Shown here: positions 44,507 through 52,287 of the stretch, in pieces | Numbering within the stretch: position 1 is the first letter of the stretch | Layout of the letters: each line of letters begins with the position of its first letter | Assembly (NCBI GenBank): GCA_965200895.1 | Contig: CBDAVM010000002.1 | Location: 1,364,001-1,428,000 of the forward strand | From: WTFV01 sp965200895 | GTDB taxonomy: Bacteria; Acidobacteriota; Vicinamibacteria; Vicinamibacterales; UBA8438 | Length of the DNA stretch: 64,000 nt | Direction: 5' to 3' | Made by a program: the position numbers and the translations under genes | The notes under the pieces: generated by a model | The model's input: only the letters and a program-made list of their open reading frames with translations | Database searches by the model: none | Told to the model about the DNA's origin: nothing

Positions 44507-47500
44507 CTATCGACGTTCCCGCGGCGCCGGACGGTCGGCGAGTGCGCGATAGTACCGGTCGATGAGCGCGCGGTAGCCGTCCGGCGCCGTCTCACCCGCG
44601 CCGACATCGAGACGTCCGCTCGTCACGGTGGCCTGCCAGGCGCGCGTTCGGTCCGCCTCGAAGGCCTCGATCGCCTGTCGGACCCCGGCGAGCAGGCTCT
44701 CCCACGCAGCCAGATCCTGCTCGAACGCCTGCCGCGCCGGGCCGGCGGCGGCGCGCGGAGCCCCCCACCGGGCCAGCTCCTCCAGCGTACCCGCTCGCGT
44801 GTCGCCGAGCGCATTCCGCAGATCCGGCAGCGCCTCCAGACGGCGGAGGAGCTCGCGGACCGCCGCCGCAATGGACGACGCCTCCTCCCGGTCGATGCCT
44901 TCGTCACCCTCAGCCGGCGCACCCTCGCCGGACCGGGCCTCGTCCCCCTCATCCGCTGCCGTGCCGATGCGTCCGAGTTTCGTCTCCAGCGCCTGCAGGG
45001 CGTGGCGCACGTCATCGGCGGTGTTCAATTCGGCCACCAGCCGCTGGCTGTCCTCCACGTCCGTGGCCTCGCCGGCGGCGGCCAGCGCCCGCGCGAGATC
45101 GCGCAGCCGGTCGAATGCCTCGCGGGCGCTCTCGGCCGCTTCCGCCGCCTGACCACGCCGCAACTCGGCCAGCGCCCGGCGCATCGGCTCGCCGACTCCA
45201 CCCGCGCCGCGCGCATCCCGTCCGGAGGAGCCGGAGGCGCCGGACGAGTCTGCCGCTGCCGAAGGCGAGCCCGACCGGGACGGGCGGATCGATCCGTCGC
45301 CGGCGGTGCGCGCTCCGATCTCCTGATCGAGCGCTTCGGCGCGCTCGCGCAGCTCCTCCTGCTCGCGAGTGAGTCGGGCCAGGACGCGCGCCGCCTCCTC
45401 GTCGTCGAGCGTATTCCTCCGGCGCGCCAGGTCTTCCTGCGCCCGGCCGAGCGCCGCCTGGCGCGCCGCAAGCTCGCGCACGCGGCGCAGCGCATCGCTC
45501 TCGGCGCCGGATTCGGCCGGTGGCGCGGAAGAGCGGTTCTCGTAGTTGGTTTCCTGCTCGCGGCGCAGGTCGCGGTCGAACAGCGCCGACAGATCCTCCT
45601 GTGGTTGCCACGCCGTTGACCGACCGCTGCCGTCGCGGGAGACCTGCGTGTTCCTGATCGCGGCCTGCGCGCGCAGCAGCGCGGCCAGCGCCTCCATCTC
45701 GTGGGGCAGGGCCCTGGCGGTCGACACGGCGCGCAGGGCATCCTCGGCCCGCGCCATCGCGTCCACCGCGGCGGCCAGCGCCTGCCGCGCTGCCCGCGCA
45801 CCTTGCCGCTGCAGCATGCGCGCCGCGGCGCCGAGCGCGGTCTGGCGCAACTCGGCCTGCGCGTCGGCGACCGACACCAGGTCCGCATCGTCCGCGGCCA
45901 GGTCGGCGCGGCCGTCCAGCCTCCAGGTCGCGGCGACAATCTCCTTCTGCACATCGGCGAGCTGTCCGACGGTGACCGCCTGCATCGACAGCGACGACCG
46001 GCTCGGCGCGTCCTCGAACTCCCGTTCGAACGGCCGCACCTCCAGGAAGTAGATGTCGCTCCGGGTCTCACGCACGCGTGCGGGGTTGGCGTCGCCGGCC
46101 CGGACGTGGTAGCTGATGACGTCTCCCGGCGCCACGTCGAGGTCCTCGGCGTGGACCGTATGGACGCGGTCGCCGCGCGCCGCCGGCTCCCCGCCGAGCA
46201 GGTCGACGACGCGTTCCGTTCCCCCGGACACCGCATAGACGAGATCGAACGTCGTGAGCGCGAAGTCGTCCTCTGCACGGGCCTCGACCACCACCTCCTC
46301 GAGCGGCGTGATCTCCCGGTCTCCGCCGGGGCGGCGGACCTCGACATGCGGCGCCTGATCGAGCGTGGCGCGAATGACGTATTCGACGTCCGACCGGTTC
46401 GACAGCCCATCGCCGTCCCGCAGGACCACGCGATAGACATCGTCGCGGGTCACCTCGAACGATGCCGACAGCGCCGCGGGCGCTTGCCGATGCAGGGTGA
46501 TGGCCCCGCCCGCAGCCAGCCGCAGCGCACCGTCACGCACCGGTTCGTCGGCATGCACTGTCACCGTCACCGTGGTGCCGGCCGGCGCAAACACGTCGCC
46601 GCCGCCGGCCTCCACACGGGAATCGAGATTCATGTACGCGGGATAGGCGTAGGCAACGTCGATACGCTCCACGCGCGGCGCGCGGAGGACGGTCACCGCG
46701 TAGGTCTCGGATTCGAGTGTCGCCGCCACGACCCGATAGGTGAAGCTGCCCGCAGCCGACGGCAGCGTCACCGCATAGCCGGCGCCGTGCGGCTGCATCG
46801 CGAGCGTGGAGCGTCCGCCGCCGCCGGCCTCCACGATCACGTGCGGAACCGACCGCCCGAAGGCCCCGAGCGTATCGGCGAGGCGCGCCCTCACCTCCAG
46901 GGACTCGCCAGCGACCAGTCTCGCCGTACCCGGTTCGACGATCAGCGTCGCGCCGAACGGCGCCGCGTACAGCCACGCGCTGCGGGCAATGCGACCCACC
47001 ACGTCGGCGCCGACAAGCAGCAGGGCCGCCAGGGCCGCCACCGCACCCGCTCCACCGGCTGCGGCGCGGCGCACGACCCGTGCGGCCACCATGCGATCGG
47101 GATCGACACCGCGCGCACGACGCGCCGCATCGTCCAGCACCCGGGCGCCGAAGAGCGATGGTGTGCCGCGCAGATCGATGGCGCTCGCCAGCCGATCCTG
47201 CAGCTCCGGGCAGCGTTCTTCGACATACCGCGCTACCTGCCGATCGGAGGGACGGCGGCGAAGCGGCCAGAGGATCCAGGCCGCAGAGCCGGCGGACGCA
47301 CCCGCAGCCACCGCCGCCAGTACGGCCATGGCGAGGTCGGCGGGAGCGAGCACGACGTCGACCGCGAGGACCAGAGCCAGCGCCGCCAGCGCGCTCGAAG
47401 CGGCCCTGGCCACGCCCCGCAGGACGCGCGCCGCCATCCACCGCCGGCGCACCGACGCCAGCAGCCGGGCGATCTCGGCCAGACTCGCGGCCGACGCGGA

Positions 47501-47515
47501 GCGCACCGTGATCAC
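44507..47515 (-). CDS. DUF4175 membrane protein
   Basis: A 1002-residue protein from GTG 47515, chosen because TATAAT lies 6 nt upstream and an earlier ATG at 47545 overlaps that promoter. N-terminal half: two early helices (about 50-90) and another at about 150-175, then extended beta domains with A-Y-A-Y-P-A-Y-M. C-terminal half: long coiled coils (about 500-720 and 740-960), including E-E-E-L-R-E-R-A-E-A-L. This matches DUF4175, a partner of moxR and BatA proteins. A disordered glycine- and serine-rich linker interrupts the coils. Confidence 0.8.
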   Translation of the reverse strand: MITVRSASAASLAEIARLLASVRRRWMAARVLRGVARAASSALAALALVLAVDVVLAPADLAMAVLAAVAAGASAGSAAWILWPLRRRPSDRQVARYVEERCPELQDRLASAIDLRGTPSLFGARVLDDAARRARGVDPDRMVAARVVRRAAAGGAGAVAALAALLLVGADVVGRIARSAWLYAAPFGATLIVEPGTARLVAGESLEVRARLADTLGAFGRSVPHVIVEAGGGGRSTLAMQPHGAGYAVTLPSAAGSFTYRVVAATLESETYAVTVLRAPRVERIDVAYAYPAYMNLDSRVEAGGGDVFAPAGTTVTVTVHADEPVRDGALRLAAGGAITLHRQAPAALSASFEVTRDDVYRVVLRDGDGLSNRSDVEYVIRATLDQAPHVEVRRPGGDREITPLEEVVVEARAEDDFALTTFDLVYAVSGGTERVVDLLGGEPAARGDRVHTVHAEDLDVAPGDVISYHVRAGDANPARVRETRSDIYFLEVRPFEREFEDAPSRSSLSMQAVTVGQLADVQKEIVAATWRLDGRADLAADDADLVSVADAQAELRQTALGAAARMLQRQGARAARQALAAAVDAMARAEDALRAVSTARALPHEMEALAALLRAQAAIRNTQVSRDGSGRSTAWQPQEDLSALFDRDLRREQETNYENRSSAPPAESGAESDALRRVRELAARQAALGRAQEDLARRRNTLDDEEAARVLARLTREQEELRERAEALDQEIGARTAGDGSIRPSRSGSPSAAADSSGASGSSGRDARGAGGVGEPMRRALAELRRGQAAEAAESAREAFDRLRDLARALAAAGEATDVEDSQRLVAELNTADDVRHALQALETKLGRIGTAADEGDEARSGEGAPAEGDEGIDREEASSIAAAVRELLRRLEALPDLRNALGDTRAGTLEELARWGAPRAAAGPARQAFEQDLAAWESLLAGVRQAIEAFEADRTRAWQATVTSGRLDVGAGETAPDGYRALIDRYYRALADRPAPRERR

Positions 47516-47521
47516 GCGTCG

Positions 47522-47527
47522 ATTATA
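47522..47527 (-). promoter_or_regulatory. -10 element inside the moxR cluster, before the DUF4175 gene
   Basis: A perfect TATAAT on the reverse strand ends 6 nt before the GTG at 47515, in the only sizeable gap (39 bp) of the downstream half of the cluster. It would give a leaderless transcript and separate control of the DUF4175 half of the cluster. Confidence 0.55.
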
Positions 47528-47554
47528 CGCATGCAGGCGGACCATGCCGACGCT

Positions 47555-49456
47555 TCAAGCCATGGTACGCGCGAGCCACGCCTCGCCGACCAGGACGACG
47601 GCCACCGCCAGCACGACGTACCACCAGAGAGACTGCTCCGCCGCGCGCGGTGCGCCGCCGACCACCGGAGAGGAAACGGGCGCTCCGACCGGGGCAACGC
47701 CGACCGGGGCCAGGAATCCGTCCGGCGTCAGCGGCCGCGGCTCGGACTCGCGCGGATCCACGTTGACGGTGATGCGGCGACCCGAAGCCGGATCGGTCGC
47801 CGCGCCGGGGACGCGCGGGACGCCGGGGGGAACATCGGCCGGCAGCACGTCAGGCGGCAACTCTCCCGGCCCGGCGAGGTAGCGGACCATCTCCTGCAGG
47901 AACGGCACGAAGCCCGGATGGCGCGGCAGGTCGTTCCAGTCCAGGCTCAGGTCCGAGGCCAGGACCAGCGCGCGCCCGGTTCCCCGGCGATACTCGATCA
48001 ACGCCGGATCTCCGTGATCGAACCGGGCCAGCACGTGCGGCGAACCGGCCGCGGCCGGGGCGGCAGCTTCGGGACCGGCGAAGTTCACGCGGGCGGTGCC
48101 GGCGAAGCGCGCCTGACCGAGCATTGCGACGCCGGCGCCGAACGGCCGGAACACGGGATGGCGCGGATCCGCGGCCACGAACCGGCGGGTGGCGGTGGGT
48201 GGCGCAATCCCGGCCGGAACCTCGACCTCCAACGCAACCGATTCGCCGAACAGATCCCGGACCAGCCGCGGGTCGACGCCCGGCCCGACGGCCAGCAACA
48301 GACCGCCGCCGGAGGCGATGAACGCCGCGACGCGCGCCCGGCCCGGACGGGTGAGGCCATCGGTGCCGAGGACGATGACTACGTCCGCCTGCCAGTCGGA
48401 CGCGGACGGCGCGGCCAGCGCGGCGGGCGTCAGCGGGCGGATGTCGAATGGCCGGGACTCGGGGGCAACGCCGAGCGCCTGCGCGAGATGGAACGCCTCG
48501 GCGTCGAGCGTCCCGCTGTTGGCGACGACCTGCACAACCGTCGGCGTCGCGGGGCCGAGCAGGACGTAGCGCGTATCGTCCCACCGGTATCCGTCCCCGT
48601 CCGCCACCCGGACGGCGGCAACCCGGGCCCGGGTCGCCGGCAGGTCCCAGCGCACGTCGACGGCACCCGGCGGGAGGGTCACCCGCCGGCGGGCGACCTC
48701 GCGCCCGTCGAGCGAGAGCGTCGCCTCGGTCTCGACCGGGCCGGACCCGGTGTTGAGGAGGACGGCAACCAGATCCGCCGCGTCGGCGCCAGCGGCGGTC
48801 ACCGCCAGGTTGCGCTCCACCGGCGGCACGGCGACGACCTCGACATCCACGTGCTCGGGAACCGTCGTTCGCGCGCCGTCGGTCCAGCCGGCCGCCTGCA
48901 GGTCGGTGACGACGACGATCCGTCCCGCCCGCCCGTCGAGCAACTCGACCGCCGCCGCGAGTCCGGCCGCGTAACGCGTCCCGCCGGTCGTGGGGACGAT
49001 TCCCTCGATCGCGGTCCGCGCCAGTGGCCGATCGACAGCCGCCTCCGCCACGACCTCCGCCGCATCGTCGAACGCCACGACGGCGACCGGTTCGTCCGTC
49101 GGCGCCGCAGTCAACACCTCCAGGGCGCGCTGCCGGGCAAGAGCCATCCGCCCCGGCGCTGACAGGCTCAGGGAACGGTCCACCGCGAAGACGGTGATCC
49201 GCTGCACGTCGCCGGCAGTATGCAGGTACGGCCGGGCAAAGGCGACGGCGAGCAGCAGCAGAGCGGCGATCCGCAGGACCAGCAGCAGCAACTCACGCAA
49301 CCGCCGGCGCCGGTCCCGGCGCACGAACGCGCGTTCGAGGAAACGAACGTCACTGAACGCCAGCCGCGGCGCCCGGTCCCGGGCAACGAAGTGCAGCAGG
49401 ATCGGCACGGCCGCCGCCAGCCCCCCGAGCAGGAACCAGGGGAAGAGGAACGACAT
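47555..49456 (-). CDS. BatA-type VWA membrane protein
   Basis: A 633-residue protein with the aerotolerance-regulator N-terminus (F-L-F-P-W-F-L-L-G-G-L-A-A-A-V-P-I-L-L-H) and R-L-R-E-L-L-L-L-V-L-R between helices 1 and 2. A VWA domain follows (V-F-A-V-D-R-S-L-S-L-S, about 92-102; V-V-T-D-L-Q), then a long exported beta-rich region and a C-terminal helix. The start overlaps the DUF58 stop by one base (TGATG). Acts in the membrane with the MoxR ATPase. Confidence 0.82.
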   Translation of the reverse strand: MSFLFPWFLLGGLAAAVPILLHFVARDRAPRLAFSDVRFLERAFVRRDRRRRLRELLLLVLRIAALLLLAVAFARPYLHTAGDVQRITVFAVDRSLSLSAPGRMALARQRALEVLTAAPTDEPVAVVAFDDAAEVVAEAAVDRPLARTAIEGIVPTTGGTRYAAGLAAAVELLDGRAGRIVVVTDLQAAGWTDGARTTVPEHVDVEVVAVPPVERNLAVTAAGADAADLVAVLLNTGSGPVETEATLSLDGREVARRRVTLPPGAVDVRWDLPATRARVAAVRVADGDGYRWDDTRYVLLGPATPTVVQVVANSGTLDAEAFHLAQALGVAPESRPFDIRPLTPAALAAPSASDWQADVVIVLGTDGLTRPGRARVAAFIASGGGLLLAVGPGVDPRLVRDLFGESVALEVEVPAGIAPPTATRRFVAADPRHPVFRPFGAGVAMLGQARFAGTARVNFAGPEAAAPAAAGSPHVLARFDHGDPALIEYRRGTGRALVLASDLSLDWNDLPRHPGFVPFLQEMVRYLAGPGELPPDVLPADVPPGVPRVPGAATDPASGRRITVNVDPRESEPRPLTPDGFLAPVGVAPVGAPVSSPVVGGAPRAAEQSLWWYVVLAVAVVLVGEAWLARTMA

Positions 49457-50364
49457 CAGCGGCGGCTCCGGGTGGCCAGATACTCGCGCAGCGCGCCGTC
49501 GAGCGGCTGGACCGTCTGCACCTGGCAGTACTCGATGCCCGCCAGCCGCAGCTCACGGCGGTAGCGGGCGGTCATCCGCTCCATCTCCCGGACGTAACCG
49601 TCCCGGATCTCGCTGGCGACGGTGGTCACCTCCCGGCCCGTCTCCAGGTCCTGGAAGCGCATCGCACGCTCGAACGGGAACCGCAGCTCCGCCGGATCGA
49701 GCACGTGGAACACGATGACCTCGCTGCCCCGGAACTTCACGTACTTCAGTCCGGCGACGACCGCCTCCGGATCGTCGAGCAGGTCGGAGATCAACGCCAC
49801 CATCCCCCGCCGGCGCATCGCGGCAGCCAGCGCGTCGAGCGCCTGCGACACGTTCGAGCGGCGCCCGACCCGGATCTGCTCCAGCGCCACCAGGATCCGA
49901 CGCAGGTGGCCGGGCCGCGCACTGACCGGCACGTTGGTGACGACCCATTCGTCGAAGGTCAACAGGCCGACCGCATCGTGCTGCCGGCTCATCAACCAGG
50001 CCAGCGCGGCCGCGAGATACGAGCCGTACTGCAGCTTCGACACCGCACCGGAGCCATAGCGCATCGACGCCGAGACATCCAGGAGAATCCGGCAGTCGAC
50101 GTTGGTCTCCTCCTCGAACCGCTTGACGTAGAAGCGGTCGCTGCGGCCGTAGACCTTCCAGTCGAGGGTCGACGGATCGTCGCCCGGCATGTACTGGCGA
50201 TACTCGGAGAACTCGGCGCTGAAGCCGGTCCAGGGGCTGCGGTGCAGGCCGAGCAGGAAACCTTCGACCACGGCGCGGGCCCGCAACTCCATCGAGCCGA
50301 GACTGGCGACGACCTCCGGATCGAGGCAGCCGAGCGCCGGGCGCTCCCCGCCGGCGGCGCGCAT
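49456..50364 (-). CDS. DUF58 VWA-like protein
   Basis: A 302-residue protein. The DUF58 hallmark G-D-D-P-S-T-L-D-W-K-V-Y-G-R-S-D is followed by K-R-F-E-E-E-T-N and a VWA strand I-L-L-D-V-S-A-S-M-R-Y with the D-x-S-x-S metal site. No membrane segment, so cytosolic. The start overlaps the moxR stop by one base. Works as an adaptor of MoxR-type AAA+ chaperones. Confidence 0.88.
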   Translation of the reverse strand: MRAAGGERPALGCLDPEVVASLGSMELRARAVVEGFLLGLHRSPWTGFSAEFSEYRQYMPGDDPSTLDWKVYGRSDRFYVKRFEEETNVDCRILLDVSASMRYGSGAVSKLQYGSYLAAALAWLMSRQHDAVGLLTFDEWVVTNVPVSARPGHLRRILVALEQIRVGRRSNVSQALDALAAAMRRRGMVALISDLLDDPEAVVAGLKYVKFRGSEVIVFHVLDPAELRFPFERAMRFQDLETGREVTTVASEIRDGYVREMERMTARYRRELRLAGIEYCQVQTVQPLDGALREYLATRSRR

Positions 50365-51479
50365 CACATCCCGCTCGCGGGGGCCGGGACGGCATCGAGC
50401 AACCGCGTGACGATGGTCTCCGCGTCGACACCCTCCGATTCGGCGTAGAAGTTGGTCACGAGGCGGTGCCGCAGCGTCGGCAACGCCAGCGCCCGAACAT
50501 CCGCCACCGACACATGGTAGCGTCCCGCCATCAGCGCGCGCGCCTTGCCGCCGAGCACGAGCGCCTGCGACGCGCGGAGGCCGGCGCCCCACTTCACCCA
50601 GCGCTCCACGAAGTCGGGCGTGCCAGCCCGGCCCGGCCGCGAGGCGTCGACCAGCCGCACGGCGTAGCGCGCCACCTCGTCGGCCACCACCACCTGCCGC
50701 ACCAGACGCTGGAACGCGAGGACGTCATCGCCGTGCAGTACCCGCTCGAGCGCCGGCGTCTCGTCGGAGGTCGTGCGGGTCACGACATTCACCTCGTCGT
50801 CTTCCGCGAGGTAGTCCATGACGATGTTGAACATGAAGCGCGAGAGCTGCGCCTCGGGCAGCGGGTACGTTCCTTCGAGCTCGATCGGGTTCTGGGTGGC
50901 GAGCACCAGGAACGGCTCATCGAGCGCCAGGGTGCGCCCCGCCGCCGTCACGTGGTGCTCCTGCATCGCCTCGAGCAGGGCCGACTGGGTCTTGGGCGGC
51001 GTCCGGTTGATCTCGTCGGCCAGGATGATCTGGGCGAAGACCGGCCCCTTGATGAACCGCAACTCGCGATGGCCGTCGGTCTCGTCGATGATCTCGGTCC
51101 CCGTGATGTCGGCCGGCATCAGGTCCGGGGTGAACTGGACACGTTTGAAGGACAGGTGCAGCACATCGGCCAGGGTCTTGACGAGCAGGGTCTTGGCCAG
51201 GCCCGGCACCCCCGTGATGAGGCAGTGCCCACCCGCGAAGAGCGCCGTCAGCACGAGGTCGATCACCTCGTCCTGCCCCACGATCACCTTGCGCAGCTCG
51301 GTCAGGATGCGCGCGCGGCCGTCCAGCACCCGTTCGGCCGGTGCTGCCCCGTCCTCGGCCCGCGCTTCCGCGCCCCCGGTCGGTGCTGCCCCGCCCTCGG
51401 CCCGCGCCGCCGCGCGTTCAACGGGCGTTTCCAGCCGTTCGACCGGCTCCTCCGCGGCGGGGGTCACGGGAGTCGTCAT
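50364..51479 (-). CDS. moxR: MoxR-family AAA+ ATPase
   Basis: A 371-residue ATPase: Walker A G-V-P-G-L-A-K-T-L-L-V-K, Walker B I-I-L-A-D-E-I-N-R-T, then E-A-M-Q-E-H-H-V-T and A-T-Q-N-P-I-E-L-E-G-T-Y (sensor 1). The first 45 residues are an alanine- and glutamate-rich extension created partly by a 42-bp tandem duplication. Chaperone-like remodeller that acts with the DUF58 and BatA proteins encoded next to it. Same strand as, and 7 bp after, the DUF4159 gene. Confidence 0.9.
   Translation of the reverse strand: MTTPVTPAAEEPVERLETPVERAAARAEGGAAPTGGAEARAEDGAAPAERVLDGRARILTELRKVIVGQDEVIDLVLTALFAGGHCLITGVPGLAKTLLVKTLADVLHLSFKRVQFTPDLMPADITGTEIIDETDGHRELRFIKGPVFAQIILADEINRTPPKTQSALLEAMQEHHVTAAGRTLALDEPFLVLATQNPIELEGTYPLPEAQLSRFMFNIVMDYLAEDDEVNVVTRTTSDETPALERVLHGDDVLAFQRLVRQVVVADEVARYAVRLVDASRPGRAGTPDFVERWVKWGAGLRASQALVLGGKARALMAGRYHVSVADVRALALPTLRHRLVTNFYAESEGVDAETIVTRLLDAVPAPASGM
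51335..51418. repeat. 42-bp tandem repeat in the moxR N-terminal extension
   Basis: Copies at 51335-51376 and 51377-51418 differ at only a few bases. The period is 14 codons, so the frame is kept and the encoded G-A-A-P segment appears twice before the ATPase domain. Confidence 0.8.
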
Positions 51480-51486
51480 ACGGCGC

Positions 51487-52287
51487 TCAGTGCGTCAACG
51501 CGTAGACAATCTCGTTGATGAACATGCGGTACGACTGCGCGGTGTACCGGATGTAGCCCGGATACTGCTCCGCGTTGGACCACTCCCAGCCATCCCCCAT
51601 GTCGGTGTTGAAGTTGACGAGCGCCATCACCCGGCCGTCGTCGTCGAGAATCCCGTGAAGCTGCGCCTCGAACCCGCCCTTCTCCCAGGAGACATTGTTG
51701 AAGTAGGAGCCGAGGCCTGCGATCTGCGGGTATTCGTCGAGCTGGTAGAAGCAACTGAAGACCGGGTGATCCGGGGGCAACCGCACGATCGTGCGGTCCG
51801 GGAACACGCGCGCCATCTGCCGTTCGAACAGCGCCCACTCGGCCGGCCCGTGGAAATCGTCGAACGTCACCGTACCGCCCCGCAGCAGGAACTCGCGCAG
51901 GATGCCGACCTCGGCGTCGGTCAGCATCAGGTTCGCCGGCTCGACGATGTAGATCCAGGGATGCTCCCAGAGCGCCTCGTCCGACAGCTCCAGCACGAGC
52001 GGTTCGTTCACCTGCAGGCTGGTCACCCGCGCCATGCGCCGCGACAGATTCTGCTCCGCGACCGGGGCGTCGACTTCCCACGGATCGACCCAGTAGATGC
52101 GCTTGAATTCGGCGAGCTGATCCGGCGGCGTGGCGTAGCGGATGCGGACGAAGCGCCATTCGAGCCCGGTCAGGCCGTCCCGCTCCGGCAGGGCCTCGTC
52201 CTGGCCGAGCACCGCGGGAACCCCGAACGCGAGGACAACGGTCAGGACTCCAGCAGCCAGACTCGACAGCCGTCGCGCCCGTCTCAC
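51487..52287 (-). CDS. exported DUF4159 protein
   Basis: A 266-residue protein with a signal peptide (ends V-L-G-Q). Seen: V-R-I-R-Y-A-T-P-P-D, W-V-D-P-W-E-V-D-A-P, L-S-D-E-A-L-W-E-H-P-W-I-Y and L-R-E-F-L-L-R-G-G-T-V-T-F-D-D-F, with N-T-D-M-G-D-G-W-E-W near the end; all typical of DUF4159. The fold is related to glutamine-amidotransferase-like domains but no catalytic cysteine is present. The GTG start overlaps the upstream stop by 4 bp. Confidence 0.85.
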   Translation of the reverse strand: MRRARRLSSLAAGVLTVVLAFGVPAVLGQDEALPERDGLTGLEWRFVRIRYATPPDQLAEFKRIYWVDPWEVDAPVAEQNLSRRMARVTSLQVNEPLVLELSDEALWEHPWIYIVEPANLMLTDAEVGILREFLLRGGTVTFDDFHGPAEWALFERQMARVFPDRTIVRLPPDHPVFSCFYQLDEYPQIAGLGSYFNNVSWEKGGFEAQLHGILDDDGRVMALVNFNTDMGDGWEWSNAEQYPGYIRYTAQSYRMFINEIVYALTH

